A DNA stretch of 64,000 nucleotides, taken from NCBI GenBank assembly GCA_003665825.1, contig QPFY01000008.1, forward strand, positions 620,001 to 684,000, read 5' to 3'. Of the stretch, positions 46,068 through 60,366 are shown piece after piece. The translations under genes were made by a program, and so were the position numbers. The notes beneath the pieces are model-generated. The model saw nothing but the letters and a program-made list of their open reading frames with translations, did not search any database and was not told the DNA's origin. This DNA comes from Microbotryum silenes-acaulis. Taxonomy: Eukaryota > Basidiomycota > Microbotryomycetes > Microbotryales > Microbotryaceae. The stretch's first letter is position 1. The number at the start of each line of letters is the position of its first letter.

Positions 46068-49000
46068 ATGGCCTACTTCTCTTCATCGGACGATAGTAAC
46101 GGGCCATCACGCTACATGACACCCCCACCCCGCCCATACACGGGTATGACGAGCAGCGGCAGTCCGGCGCCGTATGACGGCACCGGCGTTGGGCCCGTCG
46201 CCGGATACTACTCCGAATCGATCAGCACCTATTCGCCTCAACAAGGCGGATCGGAGGGACACTACTCGCAGCCACCTCCGTCTTTTCACTCTCATGGATA
46301 CGATCGATATGATGCTTACAACGATGCCGCTCATCGGCCGACCCGAGGGACCCGAGGGCCAGCAGGCGTCGCCGATGGGATCAATCAACAATACGATCCT
46401 TCGGTCGATCGACAACACGACCACGCAGCCGGTCGACATGCCACGAGCACATTGTATCAGAACGATCAATACGTCGAGAGCTCGATCGTTGATCTGAATG
46501 CCAACACCCAACCTCTTCGAACCAAGAGGAGCGCAGCCCGAGGCGCGGTAGTAGCGGATCCCGGAGCGAGAATGACTGGCGATGCAGGGCAGTTCGAACC
46601 CGCGGACGAGGAGACCGTTGTACAAGAGCGGGACATGGAAGATGATCAATTTGAAGACTCGTTCGAAGGAAAAGACGAATGGGAGCAGGTCAAGGAACAG
46701 GGCGAGGAAGGTGAGGTCGGCTCACCTGCAATTTCGTTCGCTGGTGGTTTCGGAGCACCCCCACCCGTCAGTTCCAGCCGGGCCCAGAAACTTCGAGTGC
46801 TTCAGGCTCCTGCTGACCACGCAGACTTTTCGTCGAATCCATACCGTTCAGACTGCTCATCTCCGTCGCAACTTGACCAATCGAAGGGTCAAGTTGACAC
46901 AAGGGAATCTCGTCCTCGACTGTGCGATTCCCACCCGTCTCAGCGACTTTTTGCCTCGCAAGGGCGAGGATGAGTTCATGTTGACGCGCTACACTGCCGT
47001 CACCTGTGCAGTAGGTCAAAAAGAGAATCTCCTACGCGATTTATCCGTGTGTTGCTGATCGTGCATCCTTCGCGTGCTTTCCACAGCCTGAAGATTTCAA
47101 CAAGAACAGCTATACTCTGCGCCCGACACTGTACAGTCGGCAGACCGAGCTCTTGATTGTTGTCACTCTGTACAATGAGAACGAGGTTCTGTTCTGTCGA
47201 ACTATGCACGGCATCATGAGTCAGTTGGCCTTCGCGACAGTATAACATCTTTGTCGTTTGAGTCGCATAGCTCACACGCCATGGTGCGCCGGCATGCAGA
47301 AAACATCGCGCAATTGTGCAAGCGCAAGAAGTCGAACACTTGGGGGCCGGACGGCTGGAAGAGTGGGTGTGATCGAGCGGACTTCTCCGGGAAAGCTCAC
47401 TGATCCTCAAATCCGTTGCTTCGAGCAGAGGTTGTCGTTTGCATCGTTGCCGATGGTCGCAAGGCTATACATCCTCGCGTCCTTGATTGGTCAGTCCGGG
47501 ACAATGGCTAGTGACCTTCTGTGGTTTGCACAAGAAGCTAAAACTTGTTCTCGTATTTTGCAGCTTGTCGGCTCTCGGTGTTTACCAAGAAGGTCTGGCG
47601 ACGAATCAAATCGACGAAGCGAGTGTGCAGAGCCACATCTACGAATACACCACGCAGCTCAGCATCGACCCGGACTTGAGGTTCAAAGGGCTCGAGAAAG
47701 GTATCGTGCCGACTCAGATCATGTTTTGTCTCAAGGAGAAGAAGCAAGTCGACCTGCTGAACGTGTCTTGTCGTATTTCTGTTGTTGACCCATCTCACTT
47801 TCGGCCTACCGCACGTCACAGCGCAAAGAAGCTAAACTCGCATCGCTGGGCGCTGCAAGCTTTTGCTCCTCAACTCGACCCAAACGTCGTCATGCTGATC
47901 GATGTCGGTACGCGCCCCGCTGAGCTATCCATCTACCATCTCTGGAAGTGCTTTGATCTCGACTCGAACGTCGGTGGGGCATGCGGTGAGATCTGCGCAA
48001 TGAAGGGCAAATTTTGGACACATCTGTTGAACCCGCTGGTGGCTGCGCAGAACTTTGTGAGTTGGCTAAGAGGTTTGTTCTTATTTTGCAAATCTCGCCG
48101 CTAAACTGCGGGAAGTTGACAGGAATACAAAATTTCAAGTAAGAAGCTGGCCGCGGCGAGGAGCGACGAATCGGAGTACCTGATTCCGTTTCTTCACACC
48201 TTCAGATATCCTCGACAAGCCGCTCGAGTCCATGTTCGGATACATCACCGTTCTGCCAGGTGCCTTCTCAGCATACCGCTACATTGCGCTTAAGAACGAC
48301 GAACTCGGACACGGTCCGCTCAACTCGTACTTCAAGGGCGAGCATCTTGCGGGACACGATGCCGATGTGTTCACTTCCAACATGTACCTTGCGGTCAGTT
48401 CTGTCACGTTAGTCTGACCCGTGAAGACGTCTTGTCTCACCCTTCTTGCCTTATTCCTTCATCCTATTTTAGGAGGACCGAATACTATGCTGGGAACTGA
48501 TCGCGAAGCGAGGACACAACTGGGTGCTCAAATTCGTCAAGGTCAGTCCGCAGACAGTTTCACCGCGTAGACATGTGCCCATCCTGTTGGATCTCGACAG
48601 AGCGCTCGCGGAGAGACGGATGTACCCGATCAAATTGCCGAGTTCATCTCCCAACGTCGTCGGCAAGTTGATTTCATGCCTTGCGAGTGCAAAGGACAAG
48701 CACTTATGAATACACATGAATCATAGATGGCTCAATGGATCGTTCTTTGCTGGATGCTATGCACTGCGCCACACCTTCTCTCTCACGCACACGACGCATT
48801 CTCGCCGCAAGGTGTGTGCCCTGTACCTCCAGGCCATTTACAATTGCCTCAACTTGCTCGTCGCTTGGTTCGGCCTTGCCAACTACTGGTGCTTTTTGAT
48901 GGTGAGTACTGAGCGTGGCGATGCGTCAGTGAGTTATCGCTAACAAGGGGCGACTTCTCTGGCAGATCTTGACTTCGAGTCTTGAAGACCCCACCTTCAA

Positions 49001-50348
49001 GCTGCGAGGGATCAAATACGTCAATCTCATCGTGCAATACGCCTACCAGGGCTCGATCATTGCTTGCTTCTTCTTGGCGATGGGCAACAAGCCCAAGTCA
49101 GCCTATTGGAAGTACCTAACGGTCATGTAAGTTTCGTCCCGCTTCCGTCACTCTTCAGACTCCTGTCCAAGAAAAGAGCTAACATCGTGACTTAACCGGC
49201 CTCAACGCAGAATCATCCTAGGCCTGACAACGGTGTACATGGTTGGCGCGACCGTATTCTGCACCATCAAAGCGATTCAGCTCATGCACAGCAACCTCAT
49301 CATGTTCCAAATCGTCGTCTCGATGGTCGCGACCTACGGCTGTTTTGTCCTCTCCAGGTGAGTTGATCGTGCGAGAACTTTTCGGCTTCAAGCTTCTGGC
49401 AGCTGATGCCAACTTCTTGGCCACGTCCCTTCCGACAGTCTTATTGCCATGGACCCATGGCACCTCGTCACCTCGATGTTTCAATACATCATATTTTCGC
49501 CCGTGTCGATCAACCTGCTCAACATCTACGCGTTCTCGAATTGTAAGCCCTACCACGTGCCGCTCCTCCTTCTATTCCTGAGATAACAGATGAGCTCATA
49601 CCCCACCATCGCATTGCAGTGCATGATTTCTCTTGGGGCACCAAAGAGCTGACGACGCAAGAACAAGACCTCGGCGTGACCAAGAAGATCGGCAAGGACA
49701 CCGTCAACATGACTCTGCCCTCCGATCAAGCCGATATCGACGTTGCTTACGACCGCTCGTTGCATAACCTCAAGACAAGACCGATGATCGTTCCTCCGAC
49801 GCTCAGTCAGAAGCAGCGTGATGAGCAGATTGTCGAATACTACCAATCGGTCCGAACCAACATCCTTTTGGTCTGGGTTCTGAGTAACGTGAGGGTCGTA
49901 TTTTCATCGAGGTTGGTGATGCTCGAGGACTGACATCGTCTCCTGATCATGACTTTGTTAGGGTCTCATCATGTCGACCGTCCTCCAAGGAGATTATGCT
50001 TCCACTTTCACCGGAGGGCATGGCAACGGTCAAACGCAGATCTACATGGTTGTCGTCCTCATCCTCGTCGCCGCGATGGCGCTCATCCGTCTCGTCGGCT
50101 CTACGGCATACACCATCGACCGATTCGTTCGTATAGTCGGTGGGAGGTATCAGTCTCGATTCGGGCGCAAAGCAGCGGGGGAAAAGGGGGCACGAGGAAG
50201 CGCTAATCTGACCGAGCCGAGGGGGATTCGAAGGATCAAGAGTTCTACGACCCTCGGAGCCACGGCGATCGGTGCGATGGACGACGATCACGAGAAGACC
50301 TACTTCGAGGACGAGGAGGAGTTCATGATGGACGAAAATAACTACTAG
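46068..50348 (+). CDS. CHS: Chitin synthase (division 1 type)
   Basis: Multi-exon gene with about a dozen introns, roughly 900 residues. The N-terminal ~215 residues are Ser/Pro/Gln/Tyr-rich (disordered regulatory region). Next is the chitin_synth_1N block ([30 protein letters not shown]) and the catalytic GT2 domain: [55 protein letters not shown] and [17 protein letters not shown], so the D, EDR and QRRRW signatures are complete. Several membrane spans follow ([82 protein letters not shown]). It polymerises UDP-GlcNAc into chitin at the plasma membrane. The intron splitting QRR/RW (48663-48726) has a GC donor, required to restore the motif. An acidic tail ends FMMDENNY. Confidence 0.95.
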
Positions 50349-50548
50349 ACGGTCCAGTAGTTTTGAAGAACTTATAATTTCGCGATCTCGATTCGATGCC
50401 TCTCTTAGAGACTGCGGGCAGTCGTAGGAAAATTGCATCACTACTACTTTTGCTACTTGTACATTATTCCCAAGGAATAGTTCGATCTTATTTTGCTGCT
50501 ACTTTATTTCTACACTGCGTTTGATTCCGATTGTCCGTGCGTGCACTT

Positions 50549-52185
50549 TCACTTAGCCGCCTTCTTGGCGTCGTTCGTCGCTTGTTCACCCACTTTCCTC
50601 GCCTCTTCGACCTTCTTGGCCAGGATTTGCTTGATCTCCTCGTAAGTCGAGTCAAGAATGTCCTTGATCTTCTCTCCATGCTTCTCCGCGAGCTTCTTTA
50701 ACTCGGCAAGATCGGCGCTGTTGTAGAACTGCGAGTTCAGACGCGTCACATGCCCAGGTCAGCTACCATGGTCTCAAACCCTCTGTCGTCGAGGGCCGAG
50801 CAGCCAGCTCGCCTTGGCAGCTTCCCCCAATCCGGGGATGTTCTCGAGACCTTGCTGGGCTTGGCTGAGACCCTTCTTCTTGAGTTCGTCGAAAGAGCCG
50901 ACGTGGGATTCAACGAGTTTCTTCGCCTCCTTGGCTTGCTCGTCGAGCGACTTGCCGTTCTTGGAGATTTTCTCGAGATCGGCATACAGGTCCTTCACAA
51001 CGCCGACGTTCTCCTTGCCGATGTACTGCTCTACCTTTTTGAGGTTGTCTTCAAGGAGAGTCTTGACGTCGGGAAGCTTGTCAAGCAGCTGATAGTCGGG
51101 ACAAAGTAGCAATGCGGCGTCAGTACTGCGCACTCGCGGCCCAAAATCGAAGGTAGAGAGCCGACTCACAGGAGATGCAGCCTCAGCACTGGCTGCGTAG
51201 GCATCACTTCCAGCTCGCTGGCCGAGGGCGGTGATTTCCTGCGTCTTGTCAGCGAGGAGCTTCTTGACGGTGTCGAGGGTCTTGGCGTTGAGACCACCGT
51301 TGGCAACAATCTTGGACGCCTCGTTATAAGTGTCGGTTGCGAGCTTCTGCGCCTCCGGGCCGTGCTTAGCCGCGAGTTTCTGGAACTCCTCGGCTTGACC
51401 ACCGAGCGCCTTGCCAAGGTCAGGGAACTTGACGGCCAAACCCGCCCACACCTTGCCCCCTTCAGCTCCGACGAGGTCTTGAATCTTGGTCAGACTCTCG
51501 CTGAGGGCGTTGGCGATCGCTTCACCAGCATTTTTGCCGCTCTTGGTCGCCTTGACGACGTCGTCATAGGTTTGCTTGATGACTTCGGTCACTTTTTCGC
51601 CGTGCTCTTCGGCAAGCTTTTCCAATTGATCGAACGAAGCGTCGATCGCACCACCAGCTCCGGGGACAGCAGCGCCGTAGGATTTGGCGAGCGAGCGCAA
51701 GAGACCAAGGGCTTGACTAGGCGAGGGGGCGGCGCTGACGACCTTGTCCTTGGCCGAAGCGGCAGCGTTGATGGTGTCGCGCGCGGTGTTGACAACCTTG
51801 GCAGTGCCAGAGTAATGGTAGTATCCGTAGCTTTCGAGAAAAAATAGAATAAAATAAAATAATGAGCTACAGGCCCCTTTCACGCGGTAAATTCCGCAAG
51901 AGTTGCAAAAACTCACGTGGCTCCCAAAACGAGCAAACCACCGGCAGCTCCCGAGGCCAGGTGGGACGAAGGAGAAGGCTGGGCGGGTTGAGCTCCCTGT
52001 CATCAATGAGGAGGAATTAAGTGGTGAGTGGGTACTGAAAACCAACCCAAGAAAAGAGCAGCTGCAGGGCTTACTGGGACGGTCGAAGCGAATCGACGTC
52101 CTCCAATTCGGACAGCGGGCTGGGCTCGAGGCACCGAAGCCAGACGGACCGTCCGGGTCAAGGAGGAGCGAGCGACAGCAGACAT
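50549..52185 (-). CDS. Mitochondrial membrane-anchored helical-repeat protein, function unknown
   Basis: Five exons on the minus strand (52075-52185, 51917-51996, 51170-51830, 50813-51088, 50549-50728) giving 435 residues. The first 37 residues (MSAVARSSLTRTVRLASVPR ... GGRRFAST) are a clear Arg/Ser-rich mitochondrial presequence. A Gly-rich membrane span follows (SGAAGGLLVLGATYGYYHYS). The remaining ~340 residues are long amphipathic helices rich in Lys/Glu/Ala with imperfect repeats of the type LEKLAEEHGEKVTEVIKQTY, FQKLAAKHGPEAQKLATDTY and LKKLAEKHGEKIKDILDSTY. This pattern recalls apolipoprotein-, LEA- or MICOS Mic26/27-like proteins and suggests a role at the inner-membrane surface, but no family is recognised. 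The last intron can be read as GC-AG (50729-50812) or as a shorter GT-AG (50729-50779); both keep frame. Confidence 0.82.
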
Positions 52186-53421
52186 GATGGAGAGGGCGGT
52201 TGGGGAGGTTGGTAGGTATAGAGGTAGTCAAGAAACGGTCAAGAATTCCGAAGATTGAGATGTCCGGAGAAAAAGAGAGGCGTGAAGGGAATCATGAGGT
52301 GATCGGCGTGCTCGCTCCCGAGAGGCTCTGACGACCAATGCGTTTCGCGATGACGTAACTTTGCTGAAGTCCAGATCATCGCACGTCGCCCGGGTATACC
52401 GCGCTCCGGCGGAGCCACCTTGCGTGTGCCCAAGACCCCGTGGGTTTTGCATTTTGTCGCACCCGAGTATATCAACTCAAAAGAACAAGGCGTCACCAAA
52501 GAATTGTCAAGGGCGGCGCTCACCCGGGTCGTCTCCTGACTATAGTCCCATTATAAAGGAAAATCGGAAACTCCCCGCCATCGCTGCCCCGGACGTCGCC
52601 CACCGTTGAGCTACTCCGATGATTGGCAGCTTGTAAACCTCACAATGGCGGTGAAAAACTCAATAGGTGTGTGGCTCAGTACTGGGTGGAGGTGTGAACT
52701 GCCGTCAAGACCACCGACTCAGACAGAGCTCAGACAGGAGGAGGACACCGCCGTCACATGGCCCCTGTCCGAGAGGGGATCCATGATGCGGCCTCGGCGG
52801 AATGACTTATGACAACCCAAGCTGATCACACATGTCAATGGGTCCTAAGCTGTCCTTGTATCGTCTCTACATGATTGACCGCGTTATAAAAGATCCCGGG
52901 CAAACTGTACCGGCTCTCCTTCTGCTTCACCCCGTGGCAGACGGCATTGAGGAAGGCTGCCTTTTCCGAGGGCGTACCTGCTCTGCGGTGCCCGAGATTT
53001 GGCGGCCCGCCTATGAGTGACATAATCTATCCGGGACAATAATTTATACAACTCTGCTGTGGATGACCGATTAGATTTCAGGAGCTTGGCTTGCCAATCT
53101 CCCTGGGGCAGGTGAACCTGAACTTCCAGCCCGGCCGGATCCTCTTTGACCTTTGGGTCGAGCGCGGACCGCTGCGACAGTCGCGCCAGGAGTGCGTGAT
53201 ACGACAGTTGGTGCAGTCGTTGATACTCTTCGATTTAGGCCTTGATCCCGGATTATGGTGCAAGGCGACGTGTTTTAGATTTTTGGTGGTGCCGGTCTTG
53301 CCGAACTTTCGGCAGCCCAACTGGCACGGCAGAATCCGATCGCGCATGGCTGAGCCGCGTGCGGAGACCCGCTCGAATCCTCGTCGCTTGTCTCCCTTTC
53401 CTCCCTCGCGCCGACAACATA
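52186..53421. promoter_or_regulatory. Divergent intergenic region, mitochondrial protein / D-lactate dehydrogenase
   Basis: 1,236 bases between divergent start codons. Besides promoters it contains minus-strand open frames at 52835-53023 and 53078-53347; the second has a zinc-finger-like Cys/His pattern (see findings) but is not called as a gene. Confidence 0.45.
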
Positions 53422-55660
53422 ATGCAAGTCATCCGCCGTCCTCCTTCAAGGGCTTTGATAATCTCCCCTCGCCTTGCTGTTCAGGCGCGGTGCGCGTCCA
53501 ACAACCTCAATAAGTGCGGTCGTGCGCATCCTCTATCTCGCCCGTCGATCCCAACTCGTGGCGGCCCCACTTCGACAACTTGGTCGAGCTCGACCTTCGC
53601 GGCGAGGACTTCCAAGCAACGCGTCACGGCTTTGACGACCGTACTCCTTGCGACGCTGACGGGGACCATCAGCTATCTCATTGGTCTCAAGGCTCAAGGG
53701 CCGGCTAATCGATCCACCGGTTCGGGGCTGTCATCCTCGTGCAAGGAACCGACACGGCGAGACTTTGACGCCGCCGTCAAGGAACTGCAGGCGTTGCTAC
53801 CCGAGGATTCGCTCGCCTTGGATAGAGACTCGTTGGTGGCTAGATCACATTCGGACTGGGCCTGTGAGCCATTGGGCCATCGTAACCTCGTGTTATGAAC
53901 GGGAGTGAAACTGACTTTATGATTTCCCCACACGCTCACAGCCCACGACCCAAGTGGTCTCCCCGGAGCAATCCTGTACCCTCGCGACACCCAAGATGTA
54001 GTCAACATCGTCAAGCTCGCCAACAAGTACTCGATTCCCCTCATCCCAATGGCGGCCAACACCTCGTTGGAAGGCCACACCGGCGCCTTGACGTACAAGT
54101 CCAATCCTTCCGACGCCGCCTCGATCGCTAAACGAGGACGTGGTGAGCGGATCACTTTGCAAGATCTCGAACCGGGATTGGCTTGGGTCGTCGACGTTTC
54201 CGAGAATATGAATGAGATCATCAAAATCCATGAACATGATCTGCAGATTGTGGTACAGCCGGGAATCAGCTACGACGCGATTAACGAGACTTTGGCCGAG
54301 AAGAATATTCCGCTCTTCTTCCCCGTCGATCCGGCTCCGTAGGTTTTTTCCATCGGTCGTGATTGTTCAAATGTGCTCTCTGATCTGGATCTCTACCTCC
54401 ATACAGGGGAGCTATGATTGGCGGTATGATTGGTAAGTTTTCTTTTTTTGACTGGCACTGGCTGGCTGCGATGTGCTCTAATTCTTATTCGGCTGCACAG
54501 GTACGGGCGCGTCTGGTACGAACGCCGTACGGCATGGAACCATGCGCGAGAACGTGTACAACCTCACTGTGGTGCTCGCCGATGGCTCAGTCATCAAGAC
54601 GCGTTCGCGGGCCAAAAAGTCAAGCGCCGGGCCCAACTTGACCCAGCTCTTCATCGGGTCTGAGGGAACGCTGGGAATCGTCACTGAGGCGACGTTGAGA
54701 TTGGTGCCGAAGCTGCCGCAACGTGTTGGAGTATCTGGGTTCCCGACGATCGAGGATGCGGCGAATGCGGCGAGGGATCTGGTGCAGCAAGGTCAGTGGC
54801 GAACGACGCGGCAGATGGCGTGGTGCTGACGATGATGACTTTCTTCCCGCGTATAGGCGTCGGTCTAGCGTGCATCGAGCTGTTGGATGACGTCATGATC
54901 AAGATGATCAACGCCAAAGGCGGTGGCATCACCTGGGATGAGAAACCCTCGTAAGCCTTACTTCTTGTCGTGAGCTTTGCGAGCGGGTAAAACTGAGGTC
55001 GTGGGGATCGAATACCGGCAGACTTTTCCTCAAGTTTGAGGGTACGCAGGCGCAAATGGCGGAGGATGTTGAACGGACCAAAAATATTGTCAAGAATAAC
55101 CACGGGTCAAAATTCACGTTCTCGCGCAACGACAAGGAGGCGGAAAACATTTGGTATAGTCGCAAGGTGGGTGTCACTTGGCCACGGTGCCTCCCCACTC
55201 CCCCCGGATGACTGACCCTCCGTGCTCGCGCGGACAGATGGGTCTGTATGCGGTAATCGACTACGTTCCCGGCAGTAAAGTGATCGTAACAGATGTGTGC
55301 GTACCACCTTCGCAATTCCCTGCACTCGTCGCAGCGACCAAAGCCGACATCTCGACTCAAGGCCTGATCGGCCCCTTCCTCTCGCACGCTGGGGACGGTA
55401 ACTTTCATGCGCTCCTATCATGGACGACGCAAGAGGAGAAGGAAAGAGGGTACGGCGTCGTTGCTCGTATGGTCGAACGTGCACAGGCGTTGGATGGGAC
55501 TTGTACGGGCGAACACGGGGTCGGGATGGGCAAGATCAAGTACCTTGAGGCCGAGTTGGGGCCGGGTACGATTGATATCTTGAAGAAGATCAAGCATATT
55601 TTGGATCCGAAGGGGATCTTTAATCCGGGGAAATTGATCAAGGAGGAGCCGTGTTGTTGA
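53422..55660 (+). CDS. DLD1: D-lactate dehydrogenase (cytochrome), mitochondrial FAD enzyme
   Basis: At least seven exons, the first 53422-53863 and the last ending at 55660; one internal exon (around 54407-54433) is about 26 nt. The N-terminus ([20 protein letters not shown]) is a mitochondrial presequence followed by a membrane anchor ([20 protein letters not shown]). The FAD_binding_4 domain has [55 protein letters not shown] and [17 protein letters not shown]. The C-terminal FAD-oxidase domain has [13 protein letters not shown] and [20 protein letters not shown], with the conserved His residues. It oxidises D-lactate to pyruvate and passes electrons to cytochrome c in the intermembrane space; it removes D-lactate produced by the glyoxalase pathway. 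Start chosen at the ATG that begins the presequence; an upstream in-frame ATG would add 60 unlikely residues. Confidence 0.95.
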
Positions 55661-56330
55661 GATATGCGTGGGGCTTGTATGCAGACGTGTAATCGTAACT
55701 TGGGTACTGTCATTTCGGCCTGGAGACGAGGTTGGAGGAGTGAGACGGCCCCTCACTGTGTAGTAGCGCTCTTCCAGAGGAAATTTGAGCATGTGAGACG
55801 GATCCCCACGCGTCATGAGACGAATACACCTATGGAATCTTAGTTTTCGGTCAAGCATGGGCGATAAAAAAGGGATCGCAGATGAAAGGACGATGTTGCT
55901 AGACTTTCAACATTTTCGGTGCCGGATCCGATTTGGTCACCGCTGCTGGCGGTGGCTGAGAGCGTGAACTCCACAATTGTCCTATTTGGGGGCGGGGGGC
56001 GGCGGGCGCGGCGGTTGCTCGGTCAGCGCGGTAGAGGCTGGTAAGAGGCTGTAAGAGGCTGGTAAGCGAGGGTAAGCGCGGTGCAGTGTCTTGGCCGGTG
56101 CGACGATCCCAGGGTTTGCGCGGTCGTGCTCTGTTCCGATTGCACGCCGAGACCTTTCTCGCACCACGTCCTCACTACATCTAGCCTTGATCGACGGTTG
56201 GTTCCTACGTCGACTGTAGCTCATCGCCTAGCTCCTCTCCCCCTGTTCATCGTCATCGCGCGGCCCGCAAGCAGATCGACCACCACCTCTGACTCAGCTC
56301 GGCTCACTAGCAGCTCGAAGAACGGACAGC
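55661..56330. other. D-lactate dehydrogenase 3' end / YPK1 promoter
   Basis: 670 bases. A short cluster of related units (GGCTGGTAAGAGGCTGTAAG followed by GGCTGGTAAGCGAGGGTAAG) lies at 56036-56080 in the presumed YPK1 promoter. No gene seen. Confidence 0.5.
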
Positions 56331-58971
<2,641 letters not shown>

Positions 58972-59486
58972 AGGCGTTCAATAGCGCTCCAGGAAGGGGG
59001 TTGAGCGTGTTGCATGCGAGGTGACGGGGTAGTCTACCGGGATTGTTTGCGGGCGGTTACAGAAACCCCGCTTTTCTTTACTTTCGTTGTGTTTGTGTGT
59101 GTGTAATGTTATCACCAACAAGCTTGCCCCAAGAATGTGTGCACGCTCTTTGCTCGGAGGCTGATGCGAGGACGGCCAAAGCGGAAGAGGCGCTTTCAAC
59201 TTGGGGTGTTTTCCCATCCGGGGACTGCTCTCGCATGATAACGCAACAAGGATAGAGAAACCACAGCGACCCAGTCGATCGACAAACGAGAAAGATCAAA
59301 TGCCTAATCTTTGGATCTACTCAAGCCACGCACCCAACTGCCTGCTGGGGGAGGTATAAAACACCCTCCCTTCTGCCACTCGCTGCGCTGTCCTACACCG
59401 TTCTTCACATCATCTTTTGCAGCCCGCTCGTATCCATTCAGGATCAAAAAGACACGGTGGGGATTTTTAAGGTGTTATTGCTCCAT
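58972..59486. other. Convergent intergenic spacer YPK1 / RPL6
   Basis: 515 bases between two converging genes, with a short GT-rich run near 59090-59104. No gene seen. Confidence 0.55.
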
Positions 59487-60366
59487 TTAGAACTGCGTGA
59501 GAATCAAGAGGGAAGGGTCAGCCCTGGGACCCGAAGAACTGGACGGCGGGCGATACCCGAGACTTGATAACTGACCTTGAGCAAGTGGGGGAATTGCCCC
59601 TTGGACAGACCGAAAGTGGCGGCGAGGTATTTGGCGGCGTTGGGCTTGGTGTTGACGGCCGCGAGGACAGCCTTGTCGATCGCCTTCTGGTCCGCGACCT
59701 TGTCCTCGGGGTAGGCCTTCTTCTCGGTCTTGTCGGCGAAGAACTCGCCCTCGGTACCGTTGCGCGAAGCCGACTTGGGCTTGGCGAAGTAGGCGTCGTT
59801 CAACTTGGCGTCAACCTAGAGGAGAATAGAATACGACGATGGGCGTCAGCTCCATGAGTTCAAGGACGCGAGGCGAAATAAAGCGCACGAAGCGGACTCA
59901 CGGTGAGGGAAGAGATATCAAGCTTGAACGAGGTGGCGATGACGTAGGCCTGGTTCACCCTTCGTAGGGGGACACCGTTGACCTTGAAGGGACCGGTGAC
60001 GAGCAAGAGACCGCTGTCGAGCTGCTTGAGCAGGACAACTCGCTTGCCGCGGAATCGGCCGGCGAGCAAGATGAGGACGGTGCCGTGAGTCAAGCTCGAG
60101 CGGAGCTTGGGGGCCTGGACCGACTTGCGCGATCGCTTGAGCTGCTTAACGTCCTCGGACGGGTAGAACTTGGCCGCTCGCGAGGTCGGGATCGTTCGCG
60201 AGGAGCCGTTGGCCTTGCCGCCGACGGTCTTGGTCTTGGTCTCGGGGGCGGGCGCAGCGGCGGCGGGGGCGGCCTTGTGCTCGCGCTTGTAGAGGCCCTT
60301 CTTGGAGTAGACCTGCGAGCGGGAGAACTTGCCAACGTAGGGCGAGACGTCCGAGTTGCGAGCCAT
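59487..60366 (-). CDS. RPL6: 60S ribosomal protein L6 (eL6)
   Basis: Three coding exons on the minus strand: 59902-60366, 59576-59815 and 59487-59492, giving 236 residues. It starts [20 protein letters not shown]; a lineage-specific Ala/Pro/Lys segment ([20 protein letters not shown]) precedes the eL6 core TLTHG-type block [57 protein letters not shown] and the C-terminal [13 protein letters not shown]...GQFPHLLKF. Component of the large ribosomal subunit near the L7/L12 side. The final exon encodes only Phe plus stop. The ATG lies at the edge of a TATAAAG sequence in the leader. Divergently transcribed from RPL36, implying co-regulation. Confidence 0.97.
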
